Counted from the stretch's first letter, positions 8,687 to 18,016 are shown. The stretch: DNA of 64,000 nt from Pedobacter sp. W3I1 (GCF_030816015.1 NZ_JAUSXN010000001.1:2418001-2482000); one strand, 5' to 3'. Notes: a model not told the origin generated them from the letters alone. Made by a program: numbers and translations.

Positions 8687-9083
8687 TCATCCCGAAGATT
8701 TAGATAAAGTATTTGCTATCCGTAAGATTGTATTTGTAGACGAACAGAATTGCCCGCCGGAATTGGAGTGGGAACATGAAGATGAATCTGTCCATTTTCT
8801 CGCTACCAATAACGGACAGCCTTGCGGTGCCTGCAGATGGCGTAAAACGGATAATGGTTATAAGCTGGAACGTTTCGCGGTTTTAAAGGATTTTAGAGGG
8901 CAAGGAGTTGGTCGGGCACTAATAGCTGAGGCTTTATCCGATTTGCCAGAGGATGCGCATTATATTTACCTGAACTCGCAATTAGATGCTATGAGTTTGT
9001 ATGCTAAGTTTGGTTTTGTAGCGGAGGGAGAGCAATTTGAAGAGGCTGGGATACAGCACTTTAAAATGGTGAAGAAGGTTTGA
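8661..9083 (+). CDS. GNAT-family N-acetyltransferase
   Basis: A 140-residue acetyl-CoA-dependent acyltransferase of the ElaA/YjcF-like GNAT group. It starts with VFAIRKIVFVDEQNCPPELEW (split here: VFAIRKIVF then VDEQNCP), followed by CGACRWR, and the acetyl-CoA-binding motif A in FRGQGVGRALIAEAL near residue 88; the tail YAKFGFVAEGEQFEE is typical. The substrate cannot be inferred. It overlaps the preceding permease-like gene by 26 bases in another frame, implying translational coupling. Confidence 0.85.
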   Translation: MSLHVQKVNHPEDLDKVFAIRKIVFVDEQNCPPELEWEHEDESVHFLATNNGQPCGACRWRKTDNGYKLERFAVLKDFRGQGVGRALIAEALSDLPEDAHYIYLNSQLDAMSLYAKFGFVAEGEQFEEAGIQHFKMVKKV

Positions 9084-9278
9084 AGTAATTTTCCGTAGAG
9101 ACATGGAAAATAACGAAATTAGAATATATTTTCCGACTAATTTGTGTTCTACTCGCAAAATTCTTAAGAAATAAAAACTATTTCTTAAGAATGACCAGTT
9201 GAAAAATAATTATAAATTAATTATCTTTCGCTATTGTTTTAAAGGCTTGGAAACAAAAATAATAATAACGCCTCTCGA

Positions 9279-9974
9279 ATGAAAAAACTCTCTCTATTCT
9301 TATTATTACTTGAAATGGCTATCGCCTCAAAAGCCCAAAAAATAGATACTATTTACTTTAATGCTAACTGGGAAAAGACTGATAATTCAAGTTATGATTA
9401 TTACAGAATAGCTGCAAGAGAAAACAACCTATTTTTTGTTAAAGACTATTATAAAAGTAATCAGCTTCAAATGAAAGGTGTATTCAAATCATTAGATCCC
9501 GAAATTAAACAGGGCGATTTCGTTTGGTATTTTCCTAATGGGAAAGTTAGTCAGAAATCTTATTTTGAAAATAATATCATAAAAAAAACTAAAATTTGGA
9601 ATACAAATGGGGAATTAATTAATTTGAATAGATCTGCTTTTGTGACTGATGTTTATATTACGGGTACTTTTAAAGAAATAGATAGGAAGCCTACTTTCCC
9701 ATCTGGCGAAATTGAAATGAATAAGTTTATTCACGATAATCTAAAATATCCTGAAGAAATTTCTGGTCAAAAAATAACAGGTTCTGTAATATTAAAATTC
9801 ACAGTATCAATTAAAGGTGAAATAACAAATATTAAGGTTAAAAAGACATTACATCCAACTTTAGATAATGAAGCTATCAGGGTTTTGAAAATGATGCCAA
9901 GGTGGCAACCAGCTAGGCAAAACAACCATTTTGTTAAGATGCAAGCGACTCAAACTTTTAATTTTAAACCTTAG
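9279..9974 (+). CDS. TonB C-terminal domain protein
   Basis: A 231-residue secreted or periplasmic protein with an N-terminal signal segment (LSLFLLLLEMAIASKA). The middle (residues 50-115) resembles the MORN-like YwqK repeats, e.g. GDFVWYFPNGKVSQKSYF. The last 90 residues are a TonB C-terminal domain: NLKYPEE, GSVILKFTVSIKGEI, then LDNEAIRVLKMMPRWQPAR. It lacks the proline-rich linker and internal membrane anchor of true TonB, so it is likelier a periplasmic partner protein than an energy transducer. No ExbBD or TonB-dependent receptor is nearby. Its 3' end overlaps by four bases the end of the convergent HMG-CoA lyase gene. Confidence 0.8.
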   Translation: MKKLSLFLLLLEMAIASKAQKIDTIYFNANWEKTDNSSYDYYRIAARENNLFFVKDYYKSNQLQMKGVFKSLDPEIKQGDFVWYFPNGKVSQKSYFENNIIKKTKIWNTNGELINLNRSAFVTDVYITGTFKEIDRKPTFPSGEIEMNKFIHDNLKYPEEISGQKITGSVILKFTVSIKGEITNIKVKKTLHPTLDNEAIRVLKMMPRWQPARQNNHFVKMQATQTFNFKP

Positions 9975-10831
9975 TGAAATATCTTCCCTGATGAAGCCAT
10001 TGCGTCATTCCATTTATCCATATCAAGGTTCAATTTTTCTCCTTTAGTAATCAAATAGCCAATTACATCTTCTGTAGCAATATTACCTGTGAGGTCATCT
10101 GCAGCCATCGGGCAGCCGCCAAAACCTTTTAATGCCGAATCAATACGTTTTACACCAGCATGGTAAGCAGCTTCTATCTTTTCGAAGCGCTCAGCAGGAG
10201 TGGAGTGTAAATGGATGCCAATTTCTGTACCATTAAATCTTGAAATTAATTTAGGTAATATAGTTGCTATCTTTTCTGGCGTGGAAATGCCTACAGTATC
10301 AGCCAGCGATAAAACCTCCACACCTTTACTCACCAGCACATCAGCCCATTTTTCTACAATTTCATAATTCCATTCATCCCCATAAGGATTTCCAAAACCC
10401 ATCGACAGATAAACCACCGCTTTCTTATTGTTTTTAGCACAAAGAGAGAGCATTTCTTCTACCGTATTTAATGATTGTGCGATACTTGAATTGGTGTTGC
10501 GCTGTTGGAAGGTTTCTGAGATCGAAAAAGGGAAACCAAGATAATCGATCGCTTTATGTTTTATAGCGCTCTCTACGCCTCTTAAATTAGCTACAATGGC
10601 CAAAAGCTTGGTAGAGGTGTTGCTTAGATCCAATTGAGCTAAAACTTCTACCGTGTCGGCCATTTGTGGAATGGCTTTAGGCGACACAAAACTTCCAAAA
10701 TCAAGTGTATCAAAACCAACCTGAAGCAAAAGGTTTAAATATTCAGCCTTAAGCGCTGTAGGAACAAAATCATGCAATCCCTGCATGGCATCACGTGGGC
10801 ATTCTACTAATTTGAATTTATTTTGGCTCAT
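9971..10831 (-). CDS. mvaB: Hydroxymethylglutaryl-CoA lyase
   Basis: Cleaves HMG-CoA to acetoacetate and acetyl-CoA in leucine breakdown. The TIM-barrel start shows LVECPRDAMQGLHDFV (metal-binding Asp and catalytic Arg), and the C-terminal part has IGIHLHSTPAERF (His pair), RIDSALKGFGGCPMA with the conserved catalytic Cys loop GGCPMA, and DDLTGNIATEDV. Length 286 fits the bacterial enzyme. Two bases differ from the usual signature (D at KDELTGN), of no clear effect. The other leucine-degradation genes are not in the window. Confidence 0.9.
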   Translation of the reverse strand: MSQNKFKLVECPRDAMQGLHDFVPTALKAEYLNLLLQVGFDTLDFGSFVSPKAIPQMADTVEVLAQLDLSNTSTKLLAIVANLRGVESAIKHKAIDYLGFPFSISETFQQRNTNSSIAQSLNTVEEMLSLCAKNNKKAVVYLSMGFGNPYGDEWNYEIVEKWADVLVSKGVEVLSLADTVGISTPEKIATILPKLISRFNGTEIGIHLHSTPAERFEKIEAAYHAGVKRIDSALKGFGGCPMAADDLTGNIATEDVIGYLITKGEKLNLDMDKWNDAMASSGKIFH

Positions 10832-10920
10832 GTTTTTGGTCTAACCGCAAAATGCGCAAAGTTTTCGCAAAGTAAGGAAGAAAAAGGAAACAATTTTTTA
10901 TCATCGAAGTTACTTTAAAG

Positions 10921-10958
10921 ACTAAAGACTAAAGACTAAAGACTAAAGACTAAAGACT
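10921..10958. repeat. Tandem heptamer (ACTAAAG)5
   Basis: Five perfect copies of ACTAAAG followed by ACT, directly abutting and overlapping the last codon of the minus-strand NDH-2 gene (stop at 10957-10959). Related degenerate words (GACTCACGACTTAAGACTC, GACTTAGGACTCTGGACTC) occur at 17985-18016 and 23105-23140. Copy number could vary by slippage. Confidence 0.85.
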
Positions 10959-12291
10959 ATGACACCTTAACTTCTTCTTTCGCTGTTGGTACCTCATCTC
11001 TATAATCCACACTTCTATCTTTAGCAAAGGTTCTGATAATTAAACGGGTTCCTCTGTCGTAACTGAAATAACTCCACACCCAGTTTACAAAAACAATAAT
11101 CTTGTTTCTGAAGCCTACCAAAGTCATTAAGTGTACAAACATCCAGGTAAACCATGCGAAAACACCTTGAAAACGGATTTTACCAATATCTACGACGGCT
11201 TTGTTTCTACCTACTGTAGCCATTGAGCCTTTATTGAAGTATTTAAATTTCTCTAAAGGTTTATTTTCTTTAATATTAATTAAGTTCTTTGCCAGTTGGT
11301 GCCCTTGTTGGATAGCTGCGGGAGCAACGCCGGGATGGCCATTTGGTGTTTCTTCATCGATAATGGCAGCCACATCTCCGATAGCATATACATTTTGATA
11401 GCCTACTATTAAATTTTGGGTATCGGTTTTTAATCTACCACCTCTTACCACTTCAGCTTTGTCTAAACCAGCTAATATTTCGCCTTTAACACCTGCACTC
11501 CAAATTACAGTAGAGCTCAAAATCGGCGCCTTATCCTGTAAGGTAAGTGTATGCCCGTCATAACCCAATACCCTGGTGTCATTCATAATCTGAACGCCCA
11601 TATCGGTAAGGAAATCTTTGGCTTTTTTCTGTGCTTGTGGTGACATTACACCCAATAATTCTGGTGAATTTTCGATCAGGTAAATGTTCACCCTGCTCAG
11701 ATCCATTTCTGGATAATCGTTTGGAATAACGTGTTTTTTAAGTTCTGCAATAGCACCAGAGGTTTCAACCCCTGTTGGGCCACCGCCAACTACAACAAAG
11801 TTTAACAGGGCACTCTTTTTATCTAAATCTTTTTCGATCAGCGATTTTTCAAAATTCTGTAAAATCAAACTTCTCAAATCCAATGCCTCTGGTATGGATT
11901 TCATCGGCATTGAATTGGCCTCAATTTCTTTATTACCAAAGAAGTTACTGGTAGAGCCCGTGGCGATAACCAAATAATCGTAATTGATTTTACCAATGTC
12001 GGTTTGTAAACAGTTTTCAGCTGCATTAACTGCTGTAACCTTGGTTACACGAAAAATCAGGTTCTTTTGACCTTTAAAAATTTTTCTTAAAGGGAACGCG
12101 ATCGAATCGGCTTCTAAGCCTCCTGTAGCCACCTGATAAAGTAAGGGTTGGAAGGTATGGTAGTTGTGCTTATCGAGCATAACCACCTGAAAAGGTTTAT
12201 TTTTTAAACGTTTAGCTAACTCAATTCCACCAAATCCACCGCCAACTATAACTACTCTAGGGTATTCGCTTTTAGGAAGTTGTAAATCCAT
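10957..12291 (-). CDS. ndh: Type II NADH dehydrogenase (NAD(P)/FAD-dependent)
   Basis: A single-subunit flavoprotein that passes electrons from NADH to quinone without proton pumping. Residues 12-28 carry the FAD-binding VVIVGGGFGGIELAKRL. Further on are DKHNYHTFQPLLYQVATG (near 40), VVVGGGPTGVETSGAIAEL (NADH-binding, near 166), and the FAD end motif YAIGDVAAI near 303. The C-terminal 90 residues hold a membrane-associating hydrophobic segment (FAWFTWMFVHLMTLVGF). Length 444 suits NDH-2. Together with cydAB it provides a non-pumping respiratory chain. Confidence 0.9.
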   Translation of the reverse strand: MDLQLPKSEYPRVVIVGGGFGGIELAKRLKNKPFQVVMLDKHNYHTFQPLLYQVATGGLEADSIAFPLRKIFKGQKNLIFRVTKVTAVNAAENCLQTDIGKINYDYLVIATGSTSNFFGNKEIEANSMPMKSIPEALDLRSLILQNFEKSLIEKDLDKKSALLNFVVVGGGPTGVETSGAIAELKKHVIPNDYPEMDLSRVNIYLIENSPELLGVMSPQAQKKAKDFLTDMGVQIMNDTRVLGYDGHTLTLQDKAPILSSTVIWSAGVKGEILAGLDKAEVVRGGRLKTDTQNLIVGYQNVYAIGDVAAIIDEETPNGHPGVAPAAIQQGHQLAKNLINIKENKPLEKFKYFNKGSMATVGRNKAVVDIGKIRFQGVFAWFTWMFVHLMTLVGFRNKIIVFVNWVWSYFSYDRGTRLIIRTFAKDRSVDYRDEVPTAKEEVKVS

Positions 12292-12404
12292 TTTCTTATC
12301 GGTTTATCTATTGCTAATGTAACAAAAAGATGGCCAAAAGGTTTAGAAAATGAGGTTTTGGCAGTTATTCTTGTTTAATAATAAAGATATAACGCTGGCA
12401 TGAC

Positions 12405-12545
12405 GAAGCGGTGTTTTGTAGGTTTTAAGCTGTGTTCTAAGTTAAATAAACCTGATGGAAGTGGACATCCCGATTCTTCATCGGGATAAAACGAACAGCA
12501 GGGCTATCGGAACCGAAGAACCACAGCCGTTGCTTTTCAAAAAAA
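12405..12545. repeat. Degenerate repeat unit in the ndh-secDF gap
   Basis: The 340-base gap 12292-12631 contains a unit with TAAATAAACCTGATGG, an inner hairpin CCCGATTCTTCATCGGG (12468-12484) and GAACAGCAGGGCTATCGG, related to the units at 5605 and 46996. No open frame is credible. The rest holds the secDF terminator. Confidence 0.5.
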
Positions 12546-12581
12546 AAATGTGCCTTCGTAGTAAAAAAGCGGGTGCAAAAA

Positions 12582-12607
12582 AAGCGCCCCGATAAATCGG
12601 AACGCTT
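12582..12607 (-). terminator. Intrinsic terminator of secDF
   Basis: On the minus strand, AAGCGTTCCGAT pairs with ATCGGGGCGCTT (one or two mismatches) around a 2-3 base loop and is followed by a run of seven T. It lies 25 bases after the secDF stop. Confidence 0.8.
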
Positions 12608-12631
12608 ATATATTTTAAGATTCTTGACCTC

Positions 12632-15616
12632 TTACTTTTTTTTCTCGGCTGAACTACCCAGATCGATTACGATAGGAGTAGAGATACATAATGATGAATA
12701 TGTACCAATGATACGGCCGATTAACAATGCGAAGATGAATCCACGGATGCTATCGCCACCGAAAATAAAGATTACCAATAACACGAAGAATACGGTTAAT
12801 GAGGTTAAGATGGTACGACTTAATGTACTGTTCAACGCGAAGTTGATTAAGTTGTTACGCTCTTCACCGTGTAAATCTTCTTTACCAGATTCTTTTAATT
12901 TCTCACGAATACGGTCAAATACAACAACTGTCTCTGTCATGGTGTAACCCATTACCGTTAAAATTGCTGCGATAAAATCCTGACCAATTTCTAATGAGAA
13001 TGGCATAATACCATCTAAAATAGTGTAGAAAGATAATACCATTAACACATCATGGAACAATGCAATTACCGCACCTAAACCATACTGCCATTTTTTGAAT
13101 CGTACTACGATGTAGATAAACATGAATAAACATGAGATCAATACAGCATAAAAAGCACCGTTTACGATATCACTTGCAATGATAGGTGTTACTTTTTGAG
13201 AACTTACGATTTCATATTTTGACCCTGCTAAACCTTTGTTTAAGGCATCTTCTACAACTTTATCAGTTTTAATATCCTGATCTTCGATGTGGAAAGTAGT
13301 GGTAATTTTTACCTGGCTATCTTCACCTGCAGTTTTAACCTCAGGTGTTTCGTTACCGAAAACGGGGTTTAACTTAGCTTTTAAATCTTCTGTGTTAACT
13401 GCTTTATCGAAGTGAACTAGGTAAGTTCTACCACCTTTAAAATCGACACCTAAGTTTAAACCGCCATTTTTGAAGTACATGCCAATACCAGCAACAATAA
13501 TGATGGTAGAGATTACATAATAAATTTTACGACGGCCAACAAAATTGAAACCAATGTTTTTAAATGCGTTACGGGTAATGCTGTTATCGAAACTTACATC
13601 GATTTTGCGGTTTAATAACGATTCGAAAACTACTCTCGAAATGGCTACAGCAGCAAATAATGAAGAAAGGATACCGATACATAATGTAGTTGCGAAACCT
13701 TGAACCGGACCGCTACCGAAAACGTAAAGGATAGCACCTAAAATAAATAAGGTAACGTTTGAGTCAATAATTGACGGCATTGCATGTTTAAAACCTTCTT
13801 TAATTGCAGTAGCGGTGTTCTTGCCATGCGCAAGCTCTTCACGTACACGCTCAAAAATAAGGATGTTTGCATCTACCGATAAGCCAATGGTTAATACGAT
13901 ACCAGCAATACCAGGTAAGGTTAATACTGCACCGAGTGATACCAGGATACCAATGATGAAGAATAAGTTGATTAACAAGGCAAAGTTAGCAACCCAACCC
14001 GCACGGTGATAATACAACGCCATGAAGATTAAGATTACGATAAAGGCAATTACGAATGAGATTAAACCATCGTGAATAGCTTGAGCACCTAATGTTGGAC
14101 CAACTACATAACTACCTGCAATACGAGCAGGAGCAGGTAATTTACCAGCTTTTAAAATGTTAGATAAATCTTTAGTATCTGCCTGAGTAAAGTTACCAGT
14201 GATTGATGAAACACCACCAGCAATTTCATTCTGAACGGTAGGAGCAGAATAAACCTGGTTATCTAATACAATGGCAATAGATTTTTTATTGTTTGGATCA
14301 GCAGCAGCTTCGGCAGTAATTTTTTTCCATTTGGCAGAACCTTCACTGGTCATGTACATGGTTACTTCTGGTTTACCTTTTTGATCAAAATCTGCACGCG
14401 AATCGCTGATTGCCTCACCACCTAAATCTGGTTTGCCATCAGCACTAACCACTTTAATGGCGTATAATTCGAAAATTTTTGAACCTTCTCTAGGTTTAAC
14501 GCTCCACATAAATTTCATCGTAGATGGAATAGATGCAGCAACTTCAGGAAGTTTTAAATAAGCATTAACCTTTGCAGTATCTTTTTGTAACGACATACCA
14601 ACAACTGCACCTGGCATTAATTGTTGTTGTCCGTTTTCACCCTGGTAAATAGGAAGGTTAAGAACAGCATACAATGGGTTAGATTTAAGCAATTCAGCTT
14701 TAACCGCAGTCGAATCCTTTTTACCTAAGCCAGCAAGTTTGCTGCCTTTAGCGGTAGTGTCTTTAGCAGCAGCTTTTTCTAAACCGGCTAATTTACCACC
14801 AGCAGCCGGAGCAGCTGTTGTATCTTTAGTTGCAGGTGCATCAGCTTTTAATGTTGCAGCTAGAATTTTATTAATGTTTTCTAACAATGGTGCAACTTCT
14901 TGTACCTGGTATACTTGCCAGAACTGTAATTCGGCAGAACCCTGTAAAAGTTTAGCAATACGCTCTTTATCTTGAACACCTGGCATTTCGATTAAGATAC
15001 GGTTACTACCTTCTTGTTTTTGCATGTTCGGACTCACTACACCGAAACCATCAATACGTGAACGTAAAACTGTAAATGAACGATCGATAGCACTGGTTGC
15101 TTCTTTTTCTAAGAAAGATTCAACATCGCTATTGCTTGCGCTAGGTTTTAACTGAGATGCGTTATCCTGGTTAGAAAAATAATCTGCAAGTTTTACTCCA
15201 GGGCTTAATTTTTCGAATTCATCAACAAAAATTTTGATGTAATCTTTACCACCGGCGTTTAATCGGATTTGTGCATTTTGAATTGCTTTGTTAAAGTTTG
15301 CATCAGTAGGGTTACCTGCCAATGATTTAACCAGCTCCGCTAACGATATCTCCATCGTTACGTTCATTCCGCCTTTTAAGTCTAAACCCAAATTAATCTC
15401 TTTCGCTTTTACCTCTTGATAAGTAAATCCAACGATAGGATAAACTTTCACGGTACTCATCGAATCTAAGTAAGCCTTTTCTTTGGCCAAATCACCCTTC
15501 GCAGCGTTTTTTGCGTCTTTTTCTACCTTGGATGCTACCAAAGTAAAAGAAAGTGCGTACGCACAAACGATAGCTAATACTATCGCTATAAACTTAATAA
15601 AACCTTTTCCTTGCAT
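12632..15616 (-). CDS. secDF: Fused protein translocase subunit SecDF
   Basis: A 994-residue single-chain SecD-SecF, the form usual in Bacteroidota, that uses the proton gradient to pull proteins through SecYEG. The SecD half starts with an N-terminal helix, then NLGLDLKGGM (residues 75-84), a large periplasmic P1 domain, and six helices with GLSVDANILIFERVREEL. The SecF half begins around residue 690 with a helix, then NLGVDFKGGRTYLVHF, and ends with GYTMTETVVVFDRIREKL and a final helix bundle. Residues about 255-305 form a low-complexity insert in P1 with two near-identical GKLAGL/SKLAGL blocks and KDTTA repeats. It is transcribed alone. Confidence 0.95.
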   Translation of the reverse strand: MQGKGFIKFIAIVLAIVCAYALSFTLVASKVEKDAKNAAKGDLAKEKAYLDSMSTVKVYPIVGFTYQEVKAKEINLGLDLKGGMNVTMEISLAELVKSLAGNPTDANFNKAIQNAQIRLNAGGKDYIKIFVDEFEKLSPGVKLADYFSNQDNASQLKPSASNSDVESFLEKEATSAIDRSFTVLRSRIDGFGVVSPNMQKQEGSNRILIEMPGVQDKERIAKLLQGSAELQFWQVYQVQEVAPLLENINKILAATLKADAPATKDTTAAPAAGGKLAGLEKAAAKDTTAKGSKLAGLGKKDSTAVKAELLKSNPLYAVLNLPIYQGENGQQQLMPGAVVGMSLQKDTAKVNAYLKLPEVAASIPSTMKFMWSVKPREGSKIFELYAIKVVSADGKPDLGGEAISDSRADFDQKGKPEVTMYMTSEGSAKWKKITAEAAADPNNKKSIAIVLDNQVYSAPTVQNEIAGGVSSITGNFTQADTKDLSNILKAGKLPAPARIAGSYVVGPTLGAQAIHDGLISFVIAFIVILIFMALYYHRAGWVANFALLINLFFIIGILVSLGAVLTLPGIAGIVLTIGLSVDANILIFERVREELAHGKNTATAIKEGFKHAMPSIIDSNVTLFILGAILYVFGSGPVQGFATTLCIGILSSLFAAVAISRVVFESLLNRKIDVSFDNSITRNAFKNIGFNFVGRRKIYYVISTIIIVAGIGMYFKNGGLNLGVDFKGGRTYLVHFDKAVNTEDLKAKLNPVFGNETPEVKTAGEDSQVKITTTFHIEDQDIKTDKVVEDALNKGLAGSKYEIVSSQKVTPIIASDIVNGAFYAVLISCLFMFIYIVVRFKKWQYGLGAVIALFHDVLMVLSFYTILDGIMPFSLEIGQDFIAAILTVMGYTMTETVVVFDRIREKLKESGKEDLHGEERNNLINFALNSTLSRTILTSLTVFFVLLVIFIFGGDSIRGFIFALLIGRIIGTYSSLCISTPIVIDLGSSAEKKK

Positions 15617-15989
15617 TGTTTGTTTAAAATAATTTGTCTTTCGCTGTTTTTTAACAAGTCGGCAAATCTAATTAAATTTTTAAATTATAGAACCCCTTAA
15701 TTGATAATTTATTAACATTAATTTTTATCGGGCAATAATCTTATTTTTTGCCTGCTAACCGTTTTAATGAATACTCATGTTGTTATGCTGCCAAATGATT
15801 AGAAAAGCAGGTGCAGCGGCTTTTGGCTTTGGTTCGGTCCCGCTAATGTTTCTGCCGATGAAAAATCGGCATCCACGTATATCGGGTTTAGATTGCAGAG
15901 GCAGAAGTATTTGTTTGCATGAATAACTTATAAATAAGAGGCTTTGCGCACTTTGCGAAATTCTTTTCGTTCTTTGCGGTTAATTTGAG
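15617..15989. repeat. Repeat-filled gap upstream of secDF
   Basis: A 373-base gap. At 15784-15905 is a repeat with an inner hairpin CCGATGAAAAATCGG and words CGGTCCCGCT and ATATCGGGTTTAG. At 15940-15987 is a TTTGCGCACTTTGCG...CTTTGCGGTTAA unit; related words occur at 10840-10880 and 43228-43262. The first 150 bases, AT-rich, should hold the secDF promoter, but I do not see a clean box. Confidence 0.5.
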
Positions 15990-16481
15990 TTAAATCCTTT
16001 CTAAAACCTCAAAAGTATAATCGTATTTGTTCTTTTCGTCGGCTTGATGGGCTTCACTGCTAATCACTTTCCATTCGTTCCGGTCAATTTCAGGGAAAAA
16101 AGTATCTGCATCAAAATTGCGGTGGATGGTTGTTAAATAAAGTGTTTGTGTTTTTGGTAATGCTTGTCTGTAAATTTCAGCTCCGCCCACAATGAATACA
16201 GGTTTATCTTCCGTTTTGGTAATTGCTAAAGCTTCATCTAAGCTATTTACCACTTCAACTCCGTCTATTTTTAAGTCGGGATCTCTGGTAATCACAATAT
16301 TCCTGCGGTTTGGTAACGGTCTGCCAACAGAATCAAAAGTTTTGCGACCCATTACCACTGTGTGCCCCGATGTAGTTTGTTTAAAGAACTTTAAATCGGC
16401 TGGCATGTGCCATAAAAGCTGGTTGTTTTTACCTATTGCAAAATTTTCGCCAACAGCTACTGCGATAGAAATATTATTCAT
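15990..16481 (-). CDS. folA: Dihydrofolate reductase
   Basis: Reduces dihydrofolate to tetrahydrofolate with NADPH, restoring the cofactor consumed by ThyA. Visible: AVGENFAIGKNNQLLWHMPADLKFFK (residues 9-34; WHMPADL is the substrate loop with catalytic Asp), VVMGRKTFDSVGRPLPNRRN (NADPH site, residues 41-60) and VFIVGGAEIYRQAL (residues 94-107). Length 163 is normal. It follows the thyA and toxin-antitoxin genes on the same strand, 25 bases after the toxin stop, so the four genes may be one operon. Confidence 0.95.
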   Translation of the reverse strand: MNNISIAVAVGENFAIGKNNQLLWHMPADLKFFKQTTSGHTVVMGRKTFDSVGRPLPNRRNIVITRDPDLKIDGVEVVNSLDEALAITKTEDKPVFIVGGAEIYRQALPKTQTLYLTTIHRNFDADTFFPEIDRNEWKVISSEAHQADEKNKYDYTFEVLERI

Positions 16482-16506
16482 TAGTAATAGTGAATTATGG
16501 AGTAGT

Positions 16507-16779
16507 TTAAAATAGATCAGAATGGGTTCCCAACCTGTCTAGGTAGATTTCTTTTTTAGTATCGTCCTGAAGCCAGGTCATCAACCAATCCCCTTTTATA
16601 TGGCACTCCCAAAAGCCATTATAATCCCCACTTAAAATATGTGGTTTGTATTTTGGAGGCAGTTTCCCATTTTCTCTTAAGATTTTAAGAACTACCTCTA
16701 AACGGGAAATATCGTAATTGCGTTTTATGCAGCGTTTATAATCTTTTTTAAATTGATTTGAAAAAGATATATCGTACAT
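16507..16779 (-). CDS. YafQ-family (RelE/ParE superfamily) mRNA-interferase toxin
   Basis: A 90-residue toxin predicted to cut mRNA at the ribosome. The core has FKKDYKRCIKRNYD near the N-terminus, then LSGDYNGFWECHIKGDWLMTW (the usual G-x-RE-HI--DWLL block) and ends with LGTHSDLF. The catalytic residues of YafQ are all in place: His in ECHI, Asp-Trp in GDW, His in GTHS, and the terminal Phe. The usual Arg before Glu is Trp-Glu here. The antitoxin gene ends five bases upstream (stop at 16785). The position inside the thyA-folA run is odd. Confidence 0.9.
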   Translation of the reverse strand: MYDISFSNQFKKDYKRCIKRNYDISRLEVVLKILRENGKLPPKYKPHILSGDYNGFWECHIKGDWLMTWLQDDTKKEIYLDRLGTHSDLF

Positions 16780-16784
16780 AAATA

Positions 16785-16988
16785 TTAAGAGTTAAGCTTT
16801 TGCATCAAATCCAAATGACTAGATGATTTTGTTAATTCTTCACCTTTGCTTGTTTTTTTCATTGACGCAATTGTGGTTTTATTCGGTTTTTTCTCCGTAT
16901 CAGTATTAATGATAACCCCCAACTCTTGTAATAGCTGTTTAACTAAACTGCTTTTTTTTTCTGGTACGCTGATTGAAAAAGTTTCCAT
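16785..16988 (-). CDS. Antitoxin of the YafQ-family toxin
   Basis: A 67-residue protein immediately upstream of the toxin gene. It starts METFSISVPEKKSSLVKQLL, where FSISVPE then a helix resembles a ribbon-helix-helix start as in many small antitoxins, followed by an acidic-to-lysine-rich tail. I chose the ATG at 16988 over one six bases upstream (16994) because METFSI opens the first strand. Family assignment rests on position and the N-terminal pattern rather than on a strong motif. Its start is 21 bases after the thyA stop. Confidence 0.7.
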   Translation of the reverse strand: METFSISVPEKKSSLVKQLLQELGVIINTDTEKKPNKTTIASMKKTSKGEELTKSSSHLDLMQKLNS

Positions 16989-17008
16989 ATACAAATATAC
17001 TAATTCTA

Positions 17009-17803
17009 TTAAACAGCAACAACAGCTTTAATATGCGGATGGGCTTCGTAGTTTTCTAAAGTAAAGTCCTCAAACTTGAAATCGAATATACTCTTCACTT
17101 CAGGGTTGATTTTCATGGTTGGCAATGCTTTAGGCTCGCGGCTTAACTGTAGGTTGGCCTGTTCTATATGGTTGTTGTATAAATGCGCATCGCCAAGCGT
17201 GTGAATGAAGTCTCCGGCTTCTAAACCGCACACCTGTGCTACCATCATGGTTAATAAAGCATAAGAAGCAATATTAAAAGGTACGCCCAAGAAAATATCG
17301 GCACTGCGCTGATATAACTGACAGCTTAATTTTCCATCGGCCACGTAGAATTGGAAAAAGGCATGACAAGGAGGCAAAGCCATATTTTCGATTTCAGCAA
17401 CGTTCCATGCAGAAACAATAATCCTGCGCGAATCGGGATTGTTCTTTATCGTATTGATGATATTGGTGATCTGATCGATGTGCTGTCCCTCGGGTGTTGG
17501 CCAGCTTCTCCATTGCGAACCATAAACCGGTCCCAGGTTTCCGTTTTCGTCGGCCCATTCGTCCCAAATACGTACACCATTATCTTTTAGGTATTTAATA
17601 TTGGTATCGCCGGTTAAAAACCAGATCAGTTCGTGTATGATAGATTTTAAGTGCAACTTTTTGGTCGTTACCATTGGGAAACCTTCCTGAAGGTTAAAAC
17701 GCATCTGATATCCAAAAACGCTTATAGTTCCAGTACCGGTACGGTCGTGCTTTTGAGCGCCATGATCCAGCACATGCTGCATTAAATCTAAATATTGTTT
17801 CAT
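17009..17803 (-). CDS. thyA: Thymidylate synthase
   Basis: Converts dUMP to dTMP using methylene-tetrahydrofolate and releases dihydrofolate, which FolA recycles. The 264-residue length is standard for ThyA. Motifs: [18 protein letters not shown] near residue 21, [20 protein letters not shown] near 80, the catalytic Cys in [11 protein letters not shown] near 146, [20 protein letters not shown] near 165, and [12 protein letters not shown] near 205. The protein ends in IKAVVAV, as usual. The antitoxin gene lies only 20 bases downstream. Confidence 0.95.
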   Translation of the reverse strand: MKQYLDLMQHVLDHGAQKHDRTGTGTISVFGYQMRFNLQEGFPMVTTKKLHLKSIIHELIWFLTGDTNIKYLKDNGVRIWDEWADENGNLGPVYGSQWRSWPTPEGQHIDQITNIINTIKNNPDSRRIIVSAWNVAEIENMALPPCHAFFQFYVADGKLSCQLYQRSADIFLGVPFNIASYALLTMMVAQVCGLEAGDFIHTLGDAHLYNNHIEQANLQLSREPKALPTMKINPEVKSIFDFKFEDFTLENYEAHPHIKAVVAV

Positions 17804-17984
17804 ACTGTTCTGATAATTTACAAATATCTAAAATTTATCAGGTGTTATAAATCATTTTATTGTTTAATTGTTAACATCGGTTACGTGTAGTCCCGGCGTG
17901 AAGCCGGGACCTACTGGTATTAAAATTCGTGACTTGTTTGTATGTTTGCAGCATGAGACGGTTGCTGGTTTCGGCACCATGGAC

Positions 17985-18016
17985 TCACGACTTAAGACTC
18001 ACGACTCAGGACTAAC
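17985..18016. repeat. Degenerate GACTCA tandem before ispE
   Basis: Words ACTCACGACTT, AGACTCACGACTC and AGGACTAAC run directly into the ispE ATG. They resemble the ACTAAAG tandem at 10921 and the words at 23105. Because they border the start codon they will be in the 5' leader. Confidence 0.6.

Noticed and set aside
10913..10960. CRISPR array
   Set aside because: The repeats are 7 bases long, without spacers, and no cas gene is near.
12573..12947. 124-codon plus-strand frame at the secDF end
   Set aside because: Lies inside and antisense to secDF, whose motifs are intact; the frame has no recognisable domain.
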